From Pantanalinema sp. GBBB05 (GTDB taxonomy: Bacteria; Cyanobacteriota; Cyanobacteriia; Leptolyngbyales; Leptolyngbyaceae), in NCBI GenBank assembly GCA_016743235.1, contig VRZD01000045.1:1-54545 (forward strand): a DNA stretch of 54,545 nt. Reading direction: 5' to 3'. The notes under the pieces are model-generated. The model was not told the DNA's origin. It worked only from the letters and a program-made list of their open reading frames with translations, and searched no databases. The position numbers and the translations under genes are program-made. Positions 1 through 9,658 of the stretch are shown piece after piece (position 1 is the stretch's first letter; every line of letters begins with the position of its first letter).

Positions 1-3000
1 AGCTAGCACAGTACTACTAAGGACATTCCCAGCTGACCCTTCTAGTAGACTTAGCCCAGTATTAGTAGCAAGTCCCGGGGCATCATTCACGGGATTAATC
101 ACAATGTTGAAGGTATTCGCGGCGATCGTTCCGCCCTGACCATCAGTTACCGTGAAAACGAAATTATCTGCGATCGTTTCACTACCATTGTGTTGATAGC
201 GTAGTTGACCACTGTTAATATCTGCCTGAGTAAACTGTGTTACAACGGTTCCAGCTAAGAGCAGTGTGCCATTCGCAGGTGCGGGAGCGACAGTATAAAC
301 CAAGCTAGATAACGGCGGATTATCACCATCGCTGACTTGCAACAAGCTGTTGGTAATATCAATCACGCCACCTTCACTCAGGGTCACACCTGTGTTAGAC
401 AACAGGACTGGCACATCATTCACTGGAGTCACCGCAATACTAAAGGTAGCTAGCGGCACAGTTCCAGTCGAACCATCTGACCCAGTAAAGGTAAAACTAT
501 CTGTGGTTGTCTCATTACCATTGTGCGTATAGGTTAATTGACCGTTAGTCACATCGACTTGAGTAAAGGTCAATCCGGCAGTGAGCGTGGTATTACCACG
601 GCGTAGAATCCCATTGATCGGTGCTGCCCCAAGCGTATAAACAATTGGACCAGGACCATCGTTATCGGTAATCAGTAGCGCGCTGTTTGTGATTGCAGAT
701 GCCGCACCTTCATTTAAGGTTAATCCAGTATTTTGGGCTAACCCAGGCGGATCATTGACAGCGATAACAGCAATATTGAATGTTCCCGTCCCAACCGCTG
801 TAGCAGTTCCATCACTGACATTAAACGTGAAGCTGTCGGCAGCGGCTTCACTCCCACTTTGTAAGTAGCGTAAATTCCCACTATTGATATCAGCCTGAGT
901 AAAAGTACTTACCGAAGTGCCAGACAATAATAGAGTGCCATTACTGGGTGCAGTCGCGATCGTATAGGTAATCTGAGAAGCCAGGTTATCTGGATCACTA
1001 GAAGTCAGCAGAGCATTCGTGATGTCAGCCACACTCCCTTCGGAAACCGTTAAGCCAGCACTCGTTAACAAAATCGGTGCATCATTGACGGGAGTAACGC
1101 TGATGCTGAAGGTTTGGCTAGCAATGCCAGCGCCCACTCCATCCGAAACTGTAAACGTAAACCGATCTGTCAGGGTTTCGCTCCCATTTTGCTGGTACTC
1201 TATCCGCCCTTGGTTGATATCATCCTGGCTAAAAGTTTGACCCGCCGTCAGAGCTGTTCCTAAGCGTTTCACTTGCCCATTCGCTGGTAGCGAACCGAGG
1301 GTATAGACCAACTGCGGCGTTGCAGTATCCGGATCTGTCACCTGCAACTGTCCAGAGCTAATCGTGGTAGTTGCCCCTTCTGCCAGTGTTAAACCTGTAT
1401 TCGAAGTTAATACAGGCGGGAAATTGGCTCGGGTTACCGTGATATTAAAGGTAGAGGCGGGGGTGATTGTATTAACCCCATCAGAAACCGTAAAGATGAA
1501 GGTATCACTATTAGTATTTGTCCCATTGTGGTCATACGATACCCGCCCACTATCCAGGTCTGCTTGGGTAAAGGTAGTGGTAACAGTGTTGTTCCGGAAG
1601 AGGCTACCGTTTCGGGGTGCCGTAGTAACCGTATAAATAATTTGATCCGGCAACGTTAAGAACTCAGCATCCGTGGCTCTTAAGAAAGTGGAAGTGAGCG
1701 GTACTGTCGCATCCTGGTTGATCGTTAATGCCGTATTGGTCACTAGGACTGGCGGATCATTAACTGGAGCCACCGTAATACTGAATGACTGCGCTGGCGG
1801 GGTAGTGCCCAAGCCTCCAGCATCTACCACTGAGAACGTAAAACTATCACTCGTCGTTTCGCCACCATTGTGACGATAGCTTAACGCTCCACTATTAATG
1901 GCCGCCTGGGTAAAGGTTTGCCCCGCTGTAATTGCCACACTATTGAGCGATAACGTTCCATTCGTCGGTAAATTCCCGAGACTGTAAATAAGTTGAATGG
2001 GTGAGTTATCTACATCGCTAGCGAACAGGAGTGTACTAGCAATTACCGCCGTTGCGCCTTCAGTGACAGTAACACCAAGATTTGTCAACAATACAGGAGC
2101 ATCGTTGACCGGGATCACTTGAATAGTATAGGTAGTAGCTGCGATCGCTCCGCCCTGCCCATCAGAGACAGAGAAGACAAAACTATCGGTCAGAGACTCA
2201 CTGCCATTCTGCTGATAAGTGAGCCTGCCAGCATTAATATCTGCCTGACTGAAGGTATTGCCCGTGGTGATCGCGGCTCCATTCAAACTCAGGCTGCCAT
2301 TCACTACATTGGGGGGGGCGACCAGAGTATATTTCACTTGTTCTGGTGAGTTATTCTCATCTGTCACCAGCAATAAGGTGTTCGTGATTGATTGGCTGGA
2401 ACCCTCACTGAGCGTGAGTGGCGTATTGGTTGCCAGAACTGGCTGATTATTCGCCTGTAAATTCAATTGATATCGGCTATTACCAGCTTGAGCAAAGACC
2501 CGAAGCAGGTAGGTTCCCGGTTCCAGATCCCCAACGATTGATTCCGAAGACGTACCAGTCTGCGCTGATTCAAAAACAAGTGTGCCAGTGCGATAGATTT
2601 GCACATCGACATTGCCACTGAGCGCTCCGCCATTGACTCCTGTCAACGCCAAATTCAAGCTTGTAGGACTACCTAACGAAAACTGGTAGTAATCATTAGT
2701 ATCAGTGGCAATGTCTACGCGATCCTGGTAAGTCCCATTGCCATTAAGAACTCCGATCGATAGAGCAGAGGCGGCAGTGTTACCAGCAATATCAATCTGA
2801 GTTGGAGCCGTGAAGCGTCGAAAAGGAGCCGTTGCTTGTGTTTGGGCTCCAGCCAAAGCTGGAATTTGCACAACCGATAAGCGTGCTGACCCGTTCATCA
2901 ACCAAACTTCATTCGAGCCAGTCGCAAAGTCCCGCCAGAGGATATCAGTGAACCCATCCCCATCAAAATCCCCTGTACCCTGCATCTGCTTAGTAAGAGT

Positions 3001-3945
3001 TGTCTCTCCTACTAAGGAAACCGCACTTGCCAGATTAGCTCCGTTCATCAACCACAAACCATTTATCCCGGTAGGCAAATAGCGCCAGAGCAAATCAGGG
3101 CGATTATCTCCATTAAAATCACCAACACCTTGAAGATCCCAGCCACTGTCTGCCGCAGGTAAAGCTACCGCTGTAATTAGGTTAAACCCATTCAGCAGCC
3201 AAACTCCTGAAGCCCCTAGACTACGGTTACGCCATACCAGATCAGGTCGTCCATCCTGATTAAAGTCACCCACACCACGGATTTCCCAGTTAGGATCGTT
3301 GAAAGCAGGCAGGGCAACATAGGAGGCAGTGGTAGTTCCATTCATCAGCCATACCCCTTCTGCCCCAAGCTGCTGGTTCCGCCAGACAATATCCGTAGAA
3401 CCGTCGTTATTAAAATCAGCAGCGCCACCAATTCGCCAAGAGGGATCCCCAACGGTATCAAGAGCAGCTGTGGACAGAAGGTTAGTGTTATTCATCCGCC
3501 ACAAAAAGTTATTCCCTGTAGCATAATCACGCCAGAGAATATCAGTCCGGCTACCATTATCTGCCAGCACATTCAGTGAGTAGTTGGTACTGGGAGTTGT
3601 ACTAGCCGAGTTAGCTGGATCAACAGGTGGACCCGGAAATACCCGGATATAGTATGTGCCTGGATCTAGAACTGTATTAATAATGTCTGGAAGAGTGCCC
3701 CCGTTTGTGGAGGACAGGGCAATGCTATCTGAATCAGTGACGATCGCTCCTGAGCTATTCAACACCTGGACATCGGCATTGGCACTTAACCCAGTAAGTG
3801 TCAAATTAAAGCTGCTTCGACTGGTCAGCGTGAAGCGGTAGTAGTCGTTATCACCGAACTCAACGGAATCTGTAAATGTCTTGGCGACAGAACCCAGGAC
3901 AATTCCCTGAGCCTGGCCCAGAGTGTTACCTACATTATCAGGCAT
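1..3945 (-). CDS. Giant cadherin-repeat / FG-GAP surface or secreted protein (C-terminus cut by window edge)
   Basis: The frame is open for 1315 codons from ATG 3945 to base 1 and has no stop in the window. Residues about 1-125 resemble a pre-peptidase C-terminal (PPC) beta domain. About 128-365 hold five FG-GAP-like repeats with D-[IL]-[LV]-W-R and W-[LR]-M-N-G motifs. About 385-497 form a second PPC-like domain. From about 498 there are seven complete cadherin-like repeats of roughly 113 residues, each opening near N-D-x-P-x-L and containing F-T-Q-A-D-I-N-x-G and S-D-G motifs; an eighth begins at the edge. An in-frame TAG lies just upstream, so only ATG 3945 or GTG 3954/3957 can start it, and there is no Sec signal peptide. 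With the type I exporter immediately upstream on the same strand, it is the probable exported cargo, acting in adhesion or as a matrix protein (inference). The C-terminal secretion signal cannot be seen. Confidence 0.85.
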   Translation of the reverse strand, partial: MPDNVGNTLGQAQGIVLGSVAKTFTDSVEFGDNDYYRFTLTSRSSFNLTLTGLSANADVQVLNSSGAIVTDSDSIALSSTNGGTLPDIINTVLDPGTYYIRVFPGPPVDPANSASTTPSTNYSLNVLADNGSRTDILWRDYATGNNFLWRMNNTNLLSTAALDTVGDPSWRIGGAADFNNDGSTDIVWRNQQLGAEGVWLMNGTTTASYVALPAFNDPNWEIRGVGDFNQDGRPDLVWRNRSLGASGVWLLNGFNLITAVALPAADSGWDLQGVGDFNGDNRPDLLWRYLPTGINGLWLMNGANLASAVSLVGETTLTKQMQGTGDFDGDGFTDILWRDFATGSNEVWLMNGSARLSVVQIPALAGAQTQATAPFRRFTAPTQIDIAGNTAASALSIGVLNGNGTYQDRVDIATDTNDYYQFSLGSPTSLNLALTGVNGGALSGNVDVQIYRTGTLVFESAQTGTSSESIVGDLEPGTYLLRVFAQAGNSRYQLNLQANNQPVLATNTPLTLSEGSSQSITNTLLLVTDENNSPEQVKYTLVAPPNVVNGSLSLNGAAITTGNTFSQADINAGRLTYQQNGSESLTDSFVFSVSDGQGGAIAATTYTIQVIPVNDAPVLLTNLGVTVTEGATAVIASTLLFASDVDNSPIQLIYSLGNLPTNGTLSLNSVAITAGQTFTQAAINSGALSYRHNGGETTSDSFTFSVVDAGGLGTTPPAQSFSITVAPVNDPPVLVTNTALTINQDATVPLTSTFLRATDAEFLTLPDQIIYTVTTAPRNGSLFRNNTVTTTFTQADLDSGRVSYDHNGTNTNSDTFIFTVSDGVNTITPASTFNITVTRANFPPVLTSNTGLTLAEGATTTISSGQLQVTDPDTATPQLVYTLGSLPANGQVKRLGTALTAGQTFSQDDINQGRIEYQQNGSETLTDRFTFTVSDGVGAGIASQTFSISVTPVNDAPILLTSAGLTVSEGSVADITNALLTSSDPDNLASQITYTIATAPSNGTLLLSGTSVSTFTQADINSGNLRYLQSGSEAAADSFTFNVSDGTATAVGTGTFNIAVIAVNDPPGLAQNTGLTLNEGAASAITNSALLITDNDGPGPIVYTLGAAPINGILRRGNTTLTAGLTFTQVDVTNGQLTYTHNGNETTTDSFTFTGSDGSTGTVPLATFSIAVTPVNDVPVLLSNTGVTLSEGGVIDITNSLLQVSDGDNPPLSSLVYTVAPAPANGTLLLAGTVVTQFTQADINSGQLRYQHNGSETIADNFVFTVTDGQGGTIAANTFNIVINPVNDAPGLATNTGLSLLEGSAGNVLSSTVLA

Positions 3946-4359
3946 CGCTATCACCACGGAACTATGGCATAGCTATTCTGCCCTCCAAGTACATTCTTAC
4001 TGACAAAATTCGTAGATCTTTACAGATCTCCCCTAATTCAATTACTACAAAGAGACTCCAGAAAATTCCGGAAAAACTTTAATGTTAACACTTTAGTTTA
4101 CTGTTAGAAAAATTTCTGTTAACTCATAGCCGATTACTGATACGGTAATGCAGCAGTATTAGATTGATACCTTAAATACGGATCAGCCTTGAAGTTTCAC
4201 CTGGACCTCTAACAAAATTAGCTCAATATCTCCGCCTGCTTTGAAATCCAGCAAGTGGCAAGACAATAAGGGTAGAGCTTGTTAAGCTGCCCATGCTTTA
4301 GACAGACCTTAGCAATTTCTACCCTATGCAAATGAACTGGTTAATCCGAATCCTGCACA
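3946..4359. other. Intergenic region between exporter and cadherin-repeat gene
   Basis: This stretch of 414 bases has no convincing gene. It must hold the translation signals of the giant protein gene and possibly its own promoter, but I see no strong -35/-10 pair. A double AGATCT motif (4014-4019 and 4024-4029) is the only notable symmetry. A short reading frame inside has no coding character. Confidence 0.5.
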
Positions 4360-6921
4360 TTAAACAGCTGCTTGCTGACGCTGATAAAGGGAATAATATA
4401 AGCCTTTGCGTTGCAGCAGTTCGTCATGGGTCCCCTTCTCCACTAGCACTCCTTTCTCTAGAACCAGAATCAAATCTGCTTTCTTTAATGGAGCAAAGCG
4501 GTGAGCAATCAGAAATACAGTCCGGTCTTTTGACACGCGTTGGAGATTTTGCAAAACCTGTTGCTCAGTTTCGCTATCGAGGGCGCTCGTTGCCTCATCC
4601 AACACAAGAATTGGGGCTTGAGACAGAAACAACCGGGCTAACCCCACTCGTTGGCGCTGCCCCCCTGATAGAGAGGTTCCCCGCTCTCCCACATTCGTTT
4701 CATAGCCGTGAGTCAGTTCACTAATGAAATCATGCGCAGCCGCTAAACGAGCCGCTTCTACGACTTGTTCAGCTGAAATATCTGGATTGCCTAAACTGAT
4801 ATTGTCCAGGACACTGCCATTAAATAGAAAGTCCTCTTGTAATACAACAGCAATTTGCTTTCTCAGGGAAAAAAGGTCGGCACTTTTAACATCAAACCCA
4901 TCAACCAAAATCCGTCCTGATTCCGGGGGATAAAGAGCTTGCAGTAGTTTGGACAGAGTACTTTTTCCCGAACCACTCCGACCCACAACCCCAACAAGCA
5001 TTCCTGGTTCTACAGTAAATGAGATACCTCGCAATACAGGTTCCTGGTTAGGCTGATACCGGAAAAAGATTTGATCAAATACGACGTTCCCTTTCAAGGG
5101 CGGGAGAACTAAGCCGGTTCCAGCTTCTGCCTCAGGAGCAGAATTAAGAATGTCACCAATGCGATCGACTGACAGCAAGACTTGTTGTAGGTTTTGCCAG
5201 AGCTGTACTAACCGTAATAATGGACCGGTCATCCGGTTAGAAAACATTTGAAAGGCAACTAATTGACCGATCGTAAATTTCTGATCAATGACTAAATGCG
5301 CCCCAAACCAGAGGATCAGCAAATAAGACAGATTCGTTAAAAAGTCAGCAATATTGTTGCTGATATTTGAGGTTGTTGAGGCTTTAAAGCTAGTTCGCAC
5401 GAACCGAGCGAACAGACCTTCCCACCGCTCCCGTGATGCCCGTTCGGCGGTATGGGCCTTAACGGAATGAATCCCCGTCACGGTTTCTACCAGGAATGAC
5501 TGACTATCCGCACTACGGTTAAATGTTTCATTTAACCAGTTCCGTAGAATCGGGGTCGCCACTAGCGTCAAAATGGCAAATAGGGGAATGACCGCCAACG
5601 CCACAAAGGTGAGGGGGATGCTGTAGTACAGCATGATCGCCAGATACACCACAGCAAAAAAGGAATCTAGCACTACCGTTAAGGCAGTCCCCGTTAGGAA
5701 TTGGCGAATATTCTCTAGCTCTTGTACCCGCGCCACAGTATCACCGACCCGCCGTGCCTCAAAGTAAGACAATGGCAACCGCATTAGGTGGCGGAACAGT
5801 TGGGCAGACAAGCTCAGATCGAGGCGGCGGGCCGTATGAGTAAAAATGAATAACCGTAGCGTCCCCAGAACCGCTTCAAATAAAGCCACGGTCAGCATGG
5901 CAAATGCCATCACGTCCAGAGTAGATAAGCTACCCTGCACCATCACCTTGTCAATCACCACCTGGGTGATTACGGGGCTAATCAGCCCCAGAATTTGCAG
6001 TGTGAAGGAAGCAAACAGCACTTCAGACAGCAGAGTGCGATATCTCCATACCGCGGGTAAAAACCAACCCAGATTAAAGCGTTCTTGCTTCTGAATCGCT
6101 TCTACCTGCCAAAGTTGACCATCCCAAACAGCATCCACCATTGATTTGGGAATACTTTCACAGGTCAAATCTGGATTCAGCGGGTCGGCAATAATTAACC
6201 GATCGCCCTTCACCGTATACACAACCACCCAATGCGATGTGGCTCCAGTACCATTAGAGGTCGCTGTTGCTGGAGTATCCCGCCACAGCATTAGCATCGG
6301 AAAGTTATGCAGACGTAAATCGTTCCAGGTTGTTTGAATCCGCCGCAGGTGAAATCCCATTTTTTCTGCCGCTTCTGCCACCTCGGGTGGGCGCTGACCC
6401 CGAAGCTGACGCTGAACCCACTCAAGTTGAGAAGAATTCTGCAAATGGTTTGCCACCATGGTCAAACAAGCTGCTGCGGTATTGACACTAGGGACAAACG
6501 GAAATCCTGAAAAGGGTTGCCGAGTGCTAACACCCTGGGGTTGATACCGACCCCGTTGAGTTGCCCAAAAGCGATCGAGTTCCGGCGAGGTCAACGTACT
6601 CCACAGTTGAGTCTGCCAAACAATCACTGTGACATCCTTGTCAGCCGCCCTAGCTTTCCAAAAACCTGGCAGTTCCAGCAAATCACCTAACCAGTCGCCA
6701 GGTTTTAACAGCATGGACTGCCCCTCTTCTGGCACTAGGCGTACCTTGCCGGACATCACTAAGATTTGGCAACCAGGGGCATCGGTAGACCAAATCATTT
6801 CACCCATGCTAAACCGACGCACCTCTGCCTGCTGTTTAAACCGAACTTGTTGTTCTGGATTTAAGTAGCTGAGCGGGGGGGCATCCCAAGGCAAGTTAGT
6901 GGTTAGGTCATTAGCAATCAT
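4360..6921 (-). CDS. Type I secretion ABC exporter: cNMP-like domain, C39-like domain, ABC (HlyB-like)
   Basis: The protein has 853 residues. Residues about 20-110 look like a cyclic-nucleotide-binding beta roll. About 140-275 form a peptidase C39 fold. About 290-580 form the transmembrane domain. About 610-853 form the nucleotide-binding domain, with Walker A GRSGSGKST (647-655), LSGGQ near 751 and Walker B LVLDE near 772. In true C39 domains the motif is DCGxACL; here it reads N147-T-A-A-A-C-L, so Thr148 replaces the catalytic Cys, while His230 and Asp246 are kept. That matches the non-cleaving C39-like domain of HlyB-type exporters, so the cargo is probably not cut at a double-glycine leader. 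ATG 6921 overlaps the upstream gene's stop as ATGA and has an AGGTGAG ribosome site; a longer TTG start at 6972 is less likely. No HlyD adaptor is present in the window. Confidence 0.9.
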   Translation of the reverse strand: MIANDLTTNLPWDAPPLSYLNPEQQVRFKQQAEVRRFSMGEMIWSTDAPGCQILVMSGKVRLVPEEGQSMLLKPGDWLGDLLELPGFWKARAADKDVTVIVWQTQLWSTLTSPELDRFWATQRGRYQPQGVSTRQPFSGFPFVPSVNTAAACLTMVANHLQNSSQLEWVQRQLRGQRPPEVAEAAEKMGFHLRRIQTTWNDLRLHNFPMLMLWRDTPATATSNGTGATSHWVVVYTVKGDRLIIADPLNPDLTCESIPKSMVDAVWDGQLWQVEAIQKQERFNLGWFLPAVWRYRTLLSEVLFASFTLQILGLISPVITQVVIDKVMVQGSLSTLDVMAFAMLTVALFEAVLGTLRLFIFTHTARRLDLSLSAQLFRHLMRLPLSYFEARRVGDTVARVQELENIRQFLTGTALTVVLDSFFAVVYLAIMLYYSIPLTFVALAVIPLFAILTLVATPILRNWLNETFNRSADSQSFLVETVTGIHSVKAHTAERASRERWEGLFARFVRTSFKASTTSNISNNIADFLTNLSYLLILWFGAHLVIDQKFTIGQLVAFQMFSNRMTGPLLRLVQLWQNLQQVLLSVDRIGDILNSAPEAEAGTGLVLPPLKGNVVFDQIFFRYQPNQEPVLRGISFTVEPGMLVGVVGRSGSGKSTLSKLLQALYPPESGRILVDGFDVKSADLFSLRKQIAVVLQEDFLFNGSVLDNISLGNPDISAEQVVEAARLAAAHDFISELTHGYETNVGERGTSLSGGQRQRVGLARLFLSQAPILVLDEATSALDSETEQQVLQNLQRVSKDRTVFLIAHRFAPLKKADLILVLEKGVLVEKGTHDELLQRKGLYYSLYQRQQAAV

Positions 6922-7679
6922 TCGCTCACCTGCAACTTGACTGTCATTGTTTGAATTTTTTCTGCCAGCCAACGCTCAAATAGTTCGTTTTGTAACGCTT
7001 GTTTAAGCTGTCCATCTTCTAGTGTGGCAGGCAAGAACTGTTCTACTCGAAAGATTGCCCAATAACTTTCAACGGCGATCGGTCCTACCAATTCTCCGGG
7101 ATTAGCAGAATCGATCGCCGCTCGCAAGACATCTGGCAAAGTCCCCCGACTCACAGGACCCATCATGCCATTCGCAACTCGTTCGTCTGCTGTGGAGTAT
7201 TCACGGGCAATCTGTTCAAAGTTTGCACCCTCATTAATTTGGGTATGGAGTTCTTCGGCTAACTCCTTACTGGCTACCACAATGCGGGATAGCACAACCC
7301 GATCGAGCAACAATTTTCGCTCAATGAAATATTCCTGTAACCGAGCTTCGGCAATCTGGTTCTTGAGCTTTTCTAATTTAAACCCATTCACAATTTGGCT
7401 ATGAAACAACTCATAGGTCGTACCATTCCGATTTAGCCATTCTTGAAATGATTTCGGATCAGTCAGCTTTTGTTGCAAGCGAAAGTCAACAACTGCCTGT
7501 TCTACCGTAGCCGAGTTAATGTCGAGATCCTGGCGAGTTTCCAGTTCACGCTCAATCACATACTGTTTGAGAATATCGCCAATAAACGGCTGTAGCTTGC
7601 CGCCCATTTGGAGGTACTTGAGGCACTGTCTAAGCGTGAGGGGCTGTTCATCTACAATCAGGAGAGCTTTAGATTCCAT
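6918..7679 (-). CDS. Parvulin-type (PpiC) peptidyl-prolyl isomerase, secretion-linked
   Basis: This 253-residue protein has an N-terminal helical SurA-like segment and a parvulin domain at about 125-225. Recognisable motifs are A-R-E-Y-S-T-A, G-M-M-G-P-V-S-R-G-T-L-P and G-E-L-V-G-P-I-A. There is no signal peptide, so it probably acts in the cytoplasm. It precedes and overlaps the ABC exporter by four bases, which implies translational coupling. PpiC-like proteins beside cNMP/C39 ABC exporters are a recurrent cyanobacterial arrangement, and a role in keeping the cargo export-competent is inferred. ATG 7679 is the only good start; its ribosome site is weak. Confidence 0.85.
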   Translation of the reverse strand: MESKALLIVDEQPLTLRQCLKYLQMGGKLQPFIGDILKQYVIERELETRQDLDINSATVEQAVVDFRLQQKLTDPKSFQEWLNRNGTTYELFHSQIVNGFKLEKLKNQIAEARLQEYFIERKLLLDRVVLSRIVVASKELAEELHTQINEGANFEQIAREYSTADERVANGMMGPVSRGTLPDVLRAAIDSANPGELVGPIAVESYWAIFRVEQFLPATLEDGQLKQALQNELFERWLAEKIQTMTVKLQVSE

Positions 7680-8177
7680 GAATTCAGGTGTGATGCGGAT
7701 AGGATTGTTTCTTATTGCTATCTTGTTCAGGCTAATTATCGCTAGCTTTGCATAATTTTTTCATAGACTTCTGTAATTCTGATAAAGAAAGCCAGCGATC
7801 GAGCCACCCAACAATAGCCAATGGGGTCTCATACCCCGTATCGAAGAAATGAGGAATTGCTCCGGATGATTCTGGTGACTAAATTTAAACCTTTACCTAA
7901 GGTCAGCAATAGCACGATCATGTCTTGAGCAAACTCCTTGATTTTAGAAAGCCCACATCTCAGCACAAACTCGATCGACCGCTCCCCCCGTCTTGACATT
8001 ATCTTCACATTAGTCTTCGGTATTGGTTGATAAGTTTCATTTGTCCTTTACCATTCCCCAAAATTATAAATAGATCTAAACTCCGACCGGGAAACTGGGT
8101 TTTATGGCATGATCACAGAGTAAATACAGAGTTGAACTGTCAGACTCTCGTTCTTGCAACTCCAAGGAAATTCGCTT
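7680..8177. other. Divergent intergenic region (secretion operon / peroxiredoxin)
   Basis: About 500 bases separate two divergent genes and should hold both promoters. On the plus strand a TTGACA lies at about 7993, but no convincing -10 box sits at the right distance. On the minus strand an AT-rich tract around 7730-7760 could carry the secretion operon promoter. There is no gene or RNA I can support. Confidence 0.4.
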
Positions 8178-8813
8178 ATGACGCTCCGACTAGGCGACAC
8201 AGTGCCGAACTTTACCCAGCAGTCAAATGAAGGGGATATTAATTTTTACGACTGGGCAGGCGATAGCTGGGTCGTGCTGTTCTCTCACCCCGCTGATTAC
8301 ACTCCCGTTTGCACTACCGAGTTAGGGGAAGTAGCTAAACTCAAGCCAGAGTTCGATAAGCGTAATGTTAAAGTCATTGCTCTCAGTATCGATGATGTGG
8401 AATCCCATCACGGTTGGATTGGGGACATTAATGAAACCCAAAACACGACACTGAACTACCCAATCCTGGCAGATGCTGACAAAAAGGTCTCTGACCTGTA
8501 CGACATGATCCACCCCAATGCTAATGCTAAGGTGACTGTCCGGACAGTATTTGTAATCGATCCCCAGCGAAAACTGCGGCTAACCATTACCTATCCTCCT
8601 AGCACTGGGCGCAACTTTGACGAAATTTTGCGCGTCATTGACTCCCTCCAACTGACCGACAACTACAGCGTGGCAACTCCAGTTAACTGGAAAGATGGCG
8701 ATGATTGTGTAGTTGTACCTTCTATTCCTACAGAAGAAGCAAAACAAAAGTTCCCGAAAGGTGTCACTGAAATCAGACCATACTTACGCATGACCCCACA
8801 GCCCAACAAGTAA
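8178..8813 (+). CDS. 1-Cys peroxiredoxin (Prx6 family)
   Basis: This 211-residue thiol peroxidase reduces hydrogen peroxide and organic or lipid peroxides. The active-site motif HPADYTPVCTTE is present with the peroxidatic Cys at residue 45. The overall length, the R-P-Y-L-R C-terminal motif and the extended C-terminal domain fit Prx6 rather than 2-Cys forms. I chose ATG 8178, giving MTLRLGD, because AAGGAAA lies seven bases upstream and family members begin there; an earlier start at 8154 is unlikely. A strong terminator follows, so the gene is probably monocistronic. Confidence 0.93.
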   Translation: MTLRLGDTVPNFTQQSNEGDINFYDWAGDSWVVLFSHPADYTPVCTTELGEVAKLKPEFDKRNVKVIALSIDDVESHHGWIGDINETQNTTLNYPILADADKKVSDLYDMIHPNANAKVTVRTVFVIDPQRKLRLTITYPPSTGRNFDEILRVIDSLQLTDNYSVATPVNWKDGDDCVVVPSIPTEEAKQKFPKGVTEIRPYLRMTPQPNK

Positions 8814-8889
8814 GTTGGTCTGTGCAATGAGCATCGTGGTTATTCAACCAACTGGTTGGTTAGCCTAACAGAGTGGCATATTTGCCTCA

Positions 8890-8922
8890 AAAGCAGGATG
8901 AACATGATGTTCATCCTGCTTT
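8890..8922 (+). terminator. Hairpin terminator of the peroxiredoxin gene
   Basis: Perfect 16-bp arms at 8890-8905 and 8907-8922 (AAAGCAGGATGAACAT and its complement) begin about 77 bases after the stop. The 3' arm ends in TTT followed by a T-rich stretch. Confidence 0.75.
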
Positions 8923-9076
8923 GTTATTTGAGTTCTCGGTGACCTCTATCACCCTTCAACCTCAGAATGCATCACGTGAGCCAAGTTAGAAAATCACGAT
9001 CGAGCCACTCAATCAATCACTTTAATCCACTCGATAGCAGGCGATAGTAACAGTATCGAGTTCACTCATCGTCCCC

Positions 9077-9292
9077 ATGTCGCCCCTCTGCCTCCTGCCC
9101 ACTGCTTTATCGGAATTATTCGCTCAGGTCAGTACGACTAATGTCCTCACTCTAGCTGACCGATATGGCATTCAAGCAGCACTCCTGAATGAGGCAATGA
9201 GTGACGAAGATCGCCAAATGGTTGATCGTCTGCTCTATGCTCTCCGGCATAGACGAATTCAAATTGTGAATGATCTTTCTGTTGTTTTGTAG
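9077..9292 (+). CDS. Small cytoplasmic protein, first of a tandem paralogous pair
   Basis: This 71-residue protein is of unknown function. It is predicted all-helical, with the core QVSTTNVLTLADRYG followed by MSDEDRQMVDRLLYAL. It aligns without gaps over about 40 residues to the product of the next gene (identical Q, V, T, V-L, L, S-D, D, L-L and A-L), so the two arose by duplication. I think small proteins of this type occur in other cyanobacteria but know no function for them. The first residues (SPLCLLPT) lie outside the aligned core, so the true start is uncertain. Confidence 0.65.
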   Translation: MSPLCLLPTALSELFAQVSTTNVLTLADRYGIQAALLNEAMSDEDRQMVDRLLYALRHRRIQIVNDLSVVL

Positions 9293-9313
9293 TTTGGCTG
9301 CGGGAATCTACTT

Positions 9314-9487
9314 ATGCAATTAGTTCACATTGTTCAACAAGTGCTAGAAACCGGAGTTTTACCGATGTCCATGGAACGGTACATGAATAGACTGTTGGCA
9401 TCAACTGAGTTTAGTGATCTGGAACTGGCCGCGATCGATGACCTGTTAAATGCCTTAGCTACTGGAATGATCCGTCCCATTGCTTAA
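9314..9487 (+). CDS. 57-residue small protein, second of the tandem pair
   Basis: The frame runs from ATG 9314 to TAA 9485-9487, 21 bases after the previous stop. The core QVLETGVLPMSMERY followed by F-S-D-L-E-L-A-A-I-D-D-L-L-N-A-L matches the neighbour residue for residue in spacing. The conserved S-D, I/V-D and L-L-x-A-L suggest a two-helix fold. Co-transcription with the first copy is likely. Function is unknown. Confidence 0.65.
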   Translation: MQLVHIVQQVLETGVLPMSMERYMNRLLASTEFSDLELAAIDDLLNALATGMIRPIA

Positions 9488-9658
9488 ACCACCGAGGAGT
9501 GTTGCAGATCACATAGCAAAGGAACACAAATCACATGTTAAGGGTCTAAAACTCACAGGATGAAAAGATGTGAATCACGTTAGAAATCACGTCCATCCAA
9601 GATGATTAAAGATATAGCCCCAGTTCACTAGTTTGCCCATTTCACCAGGAGGTTTGAT

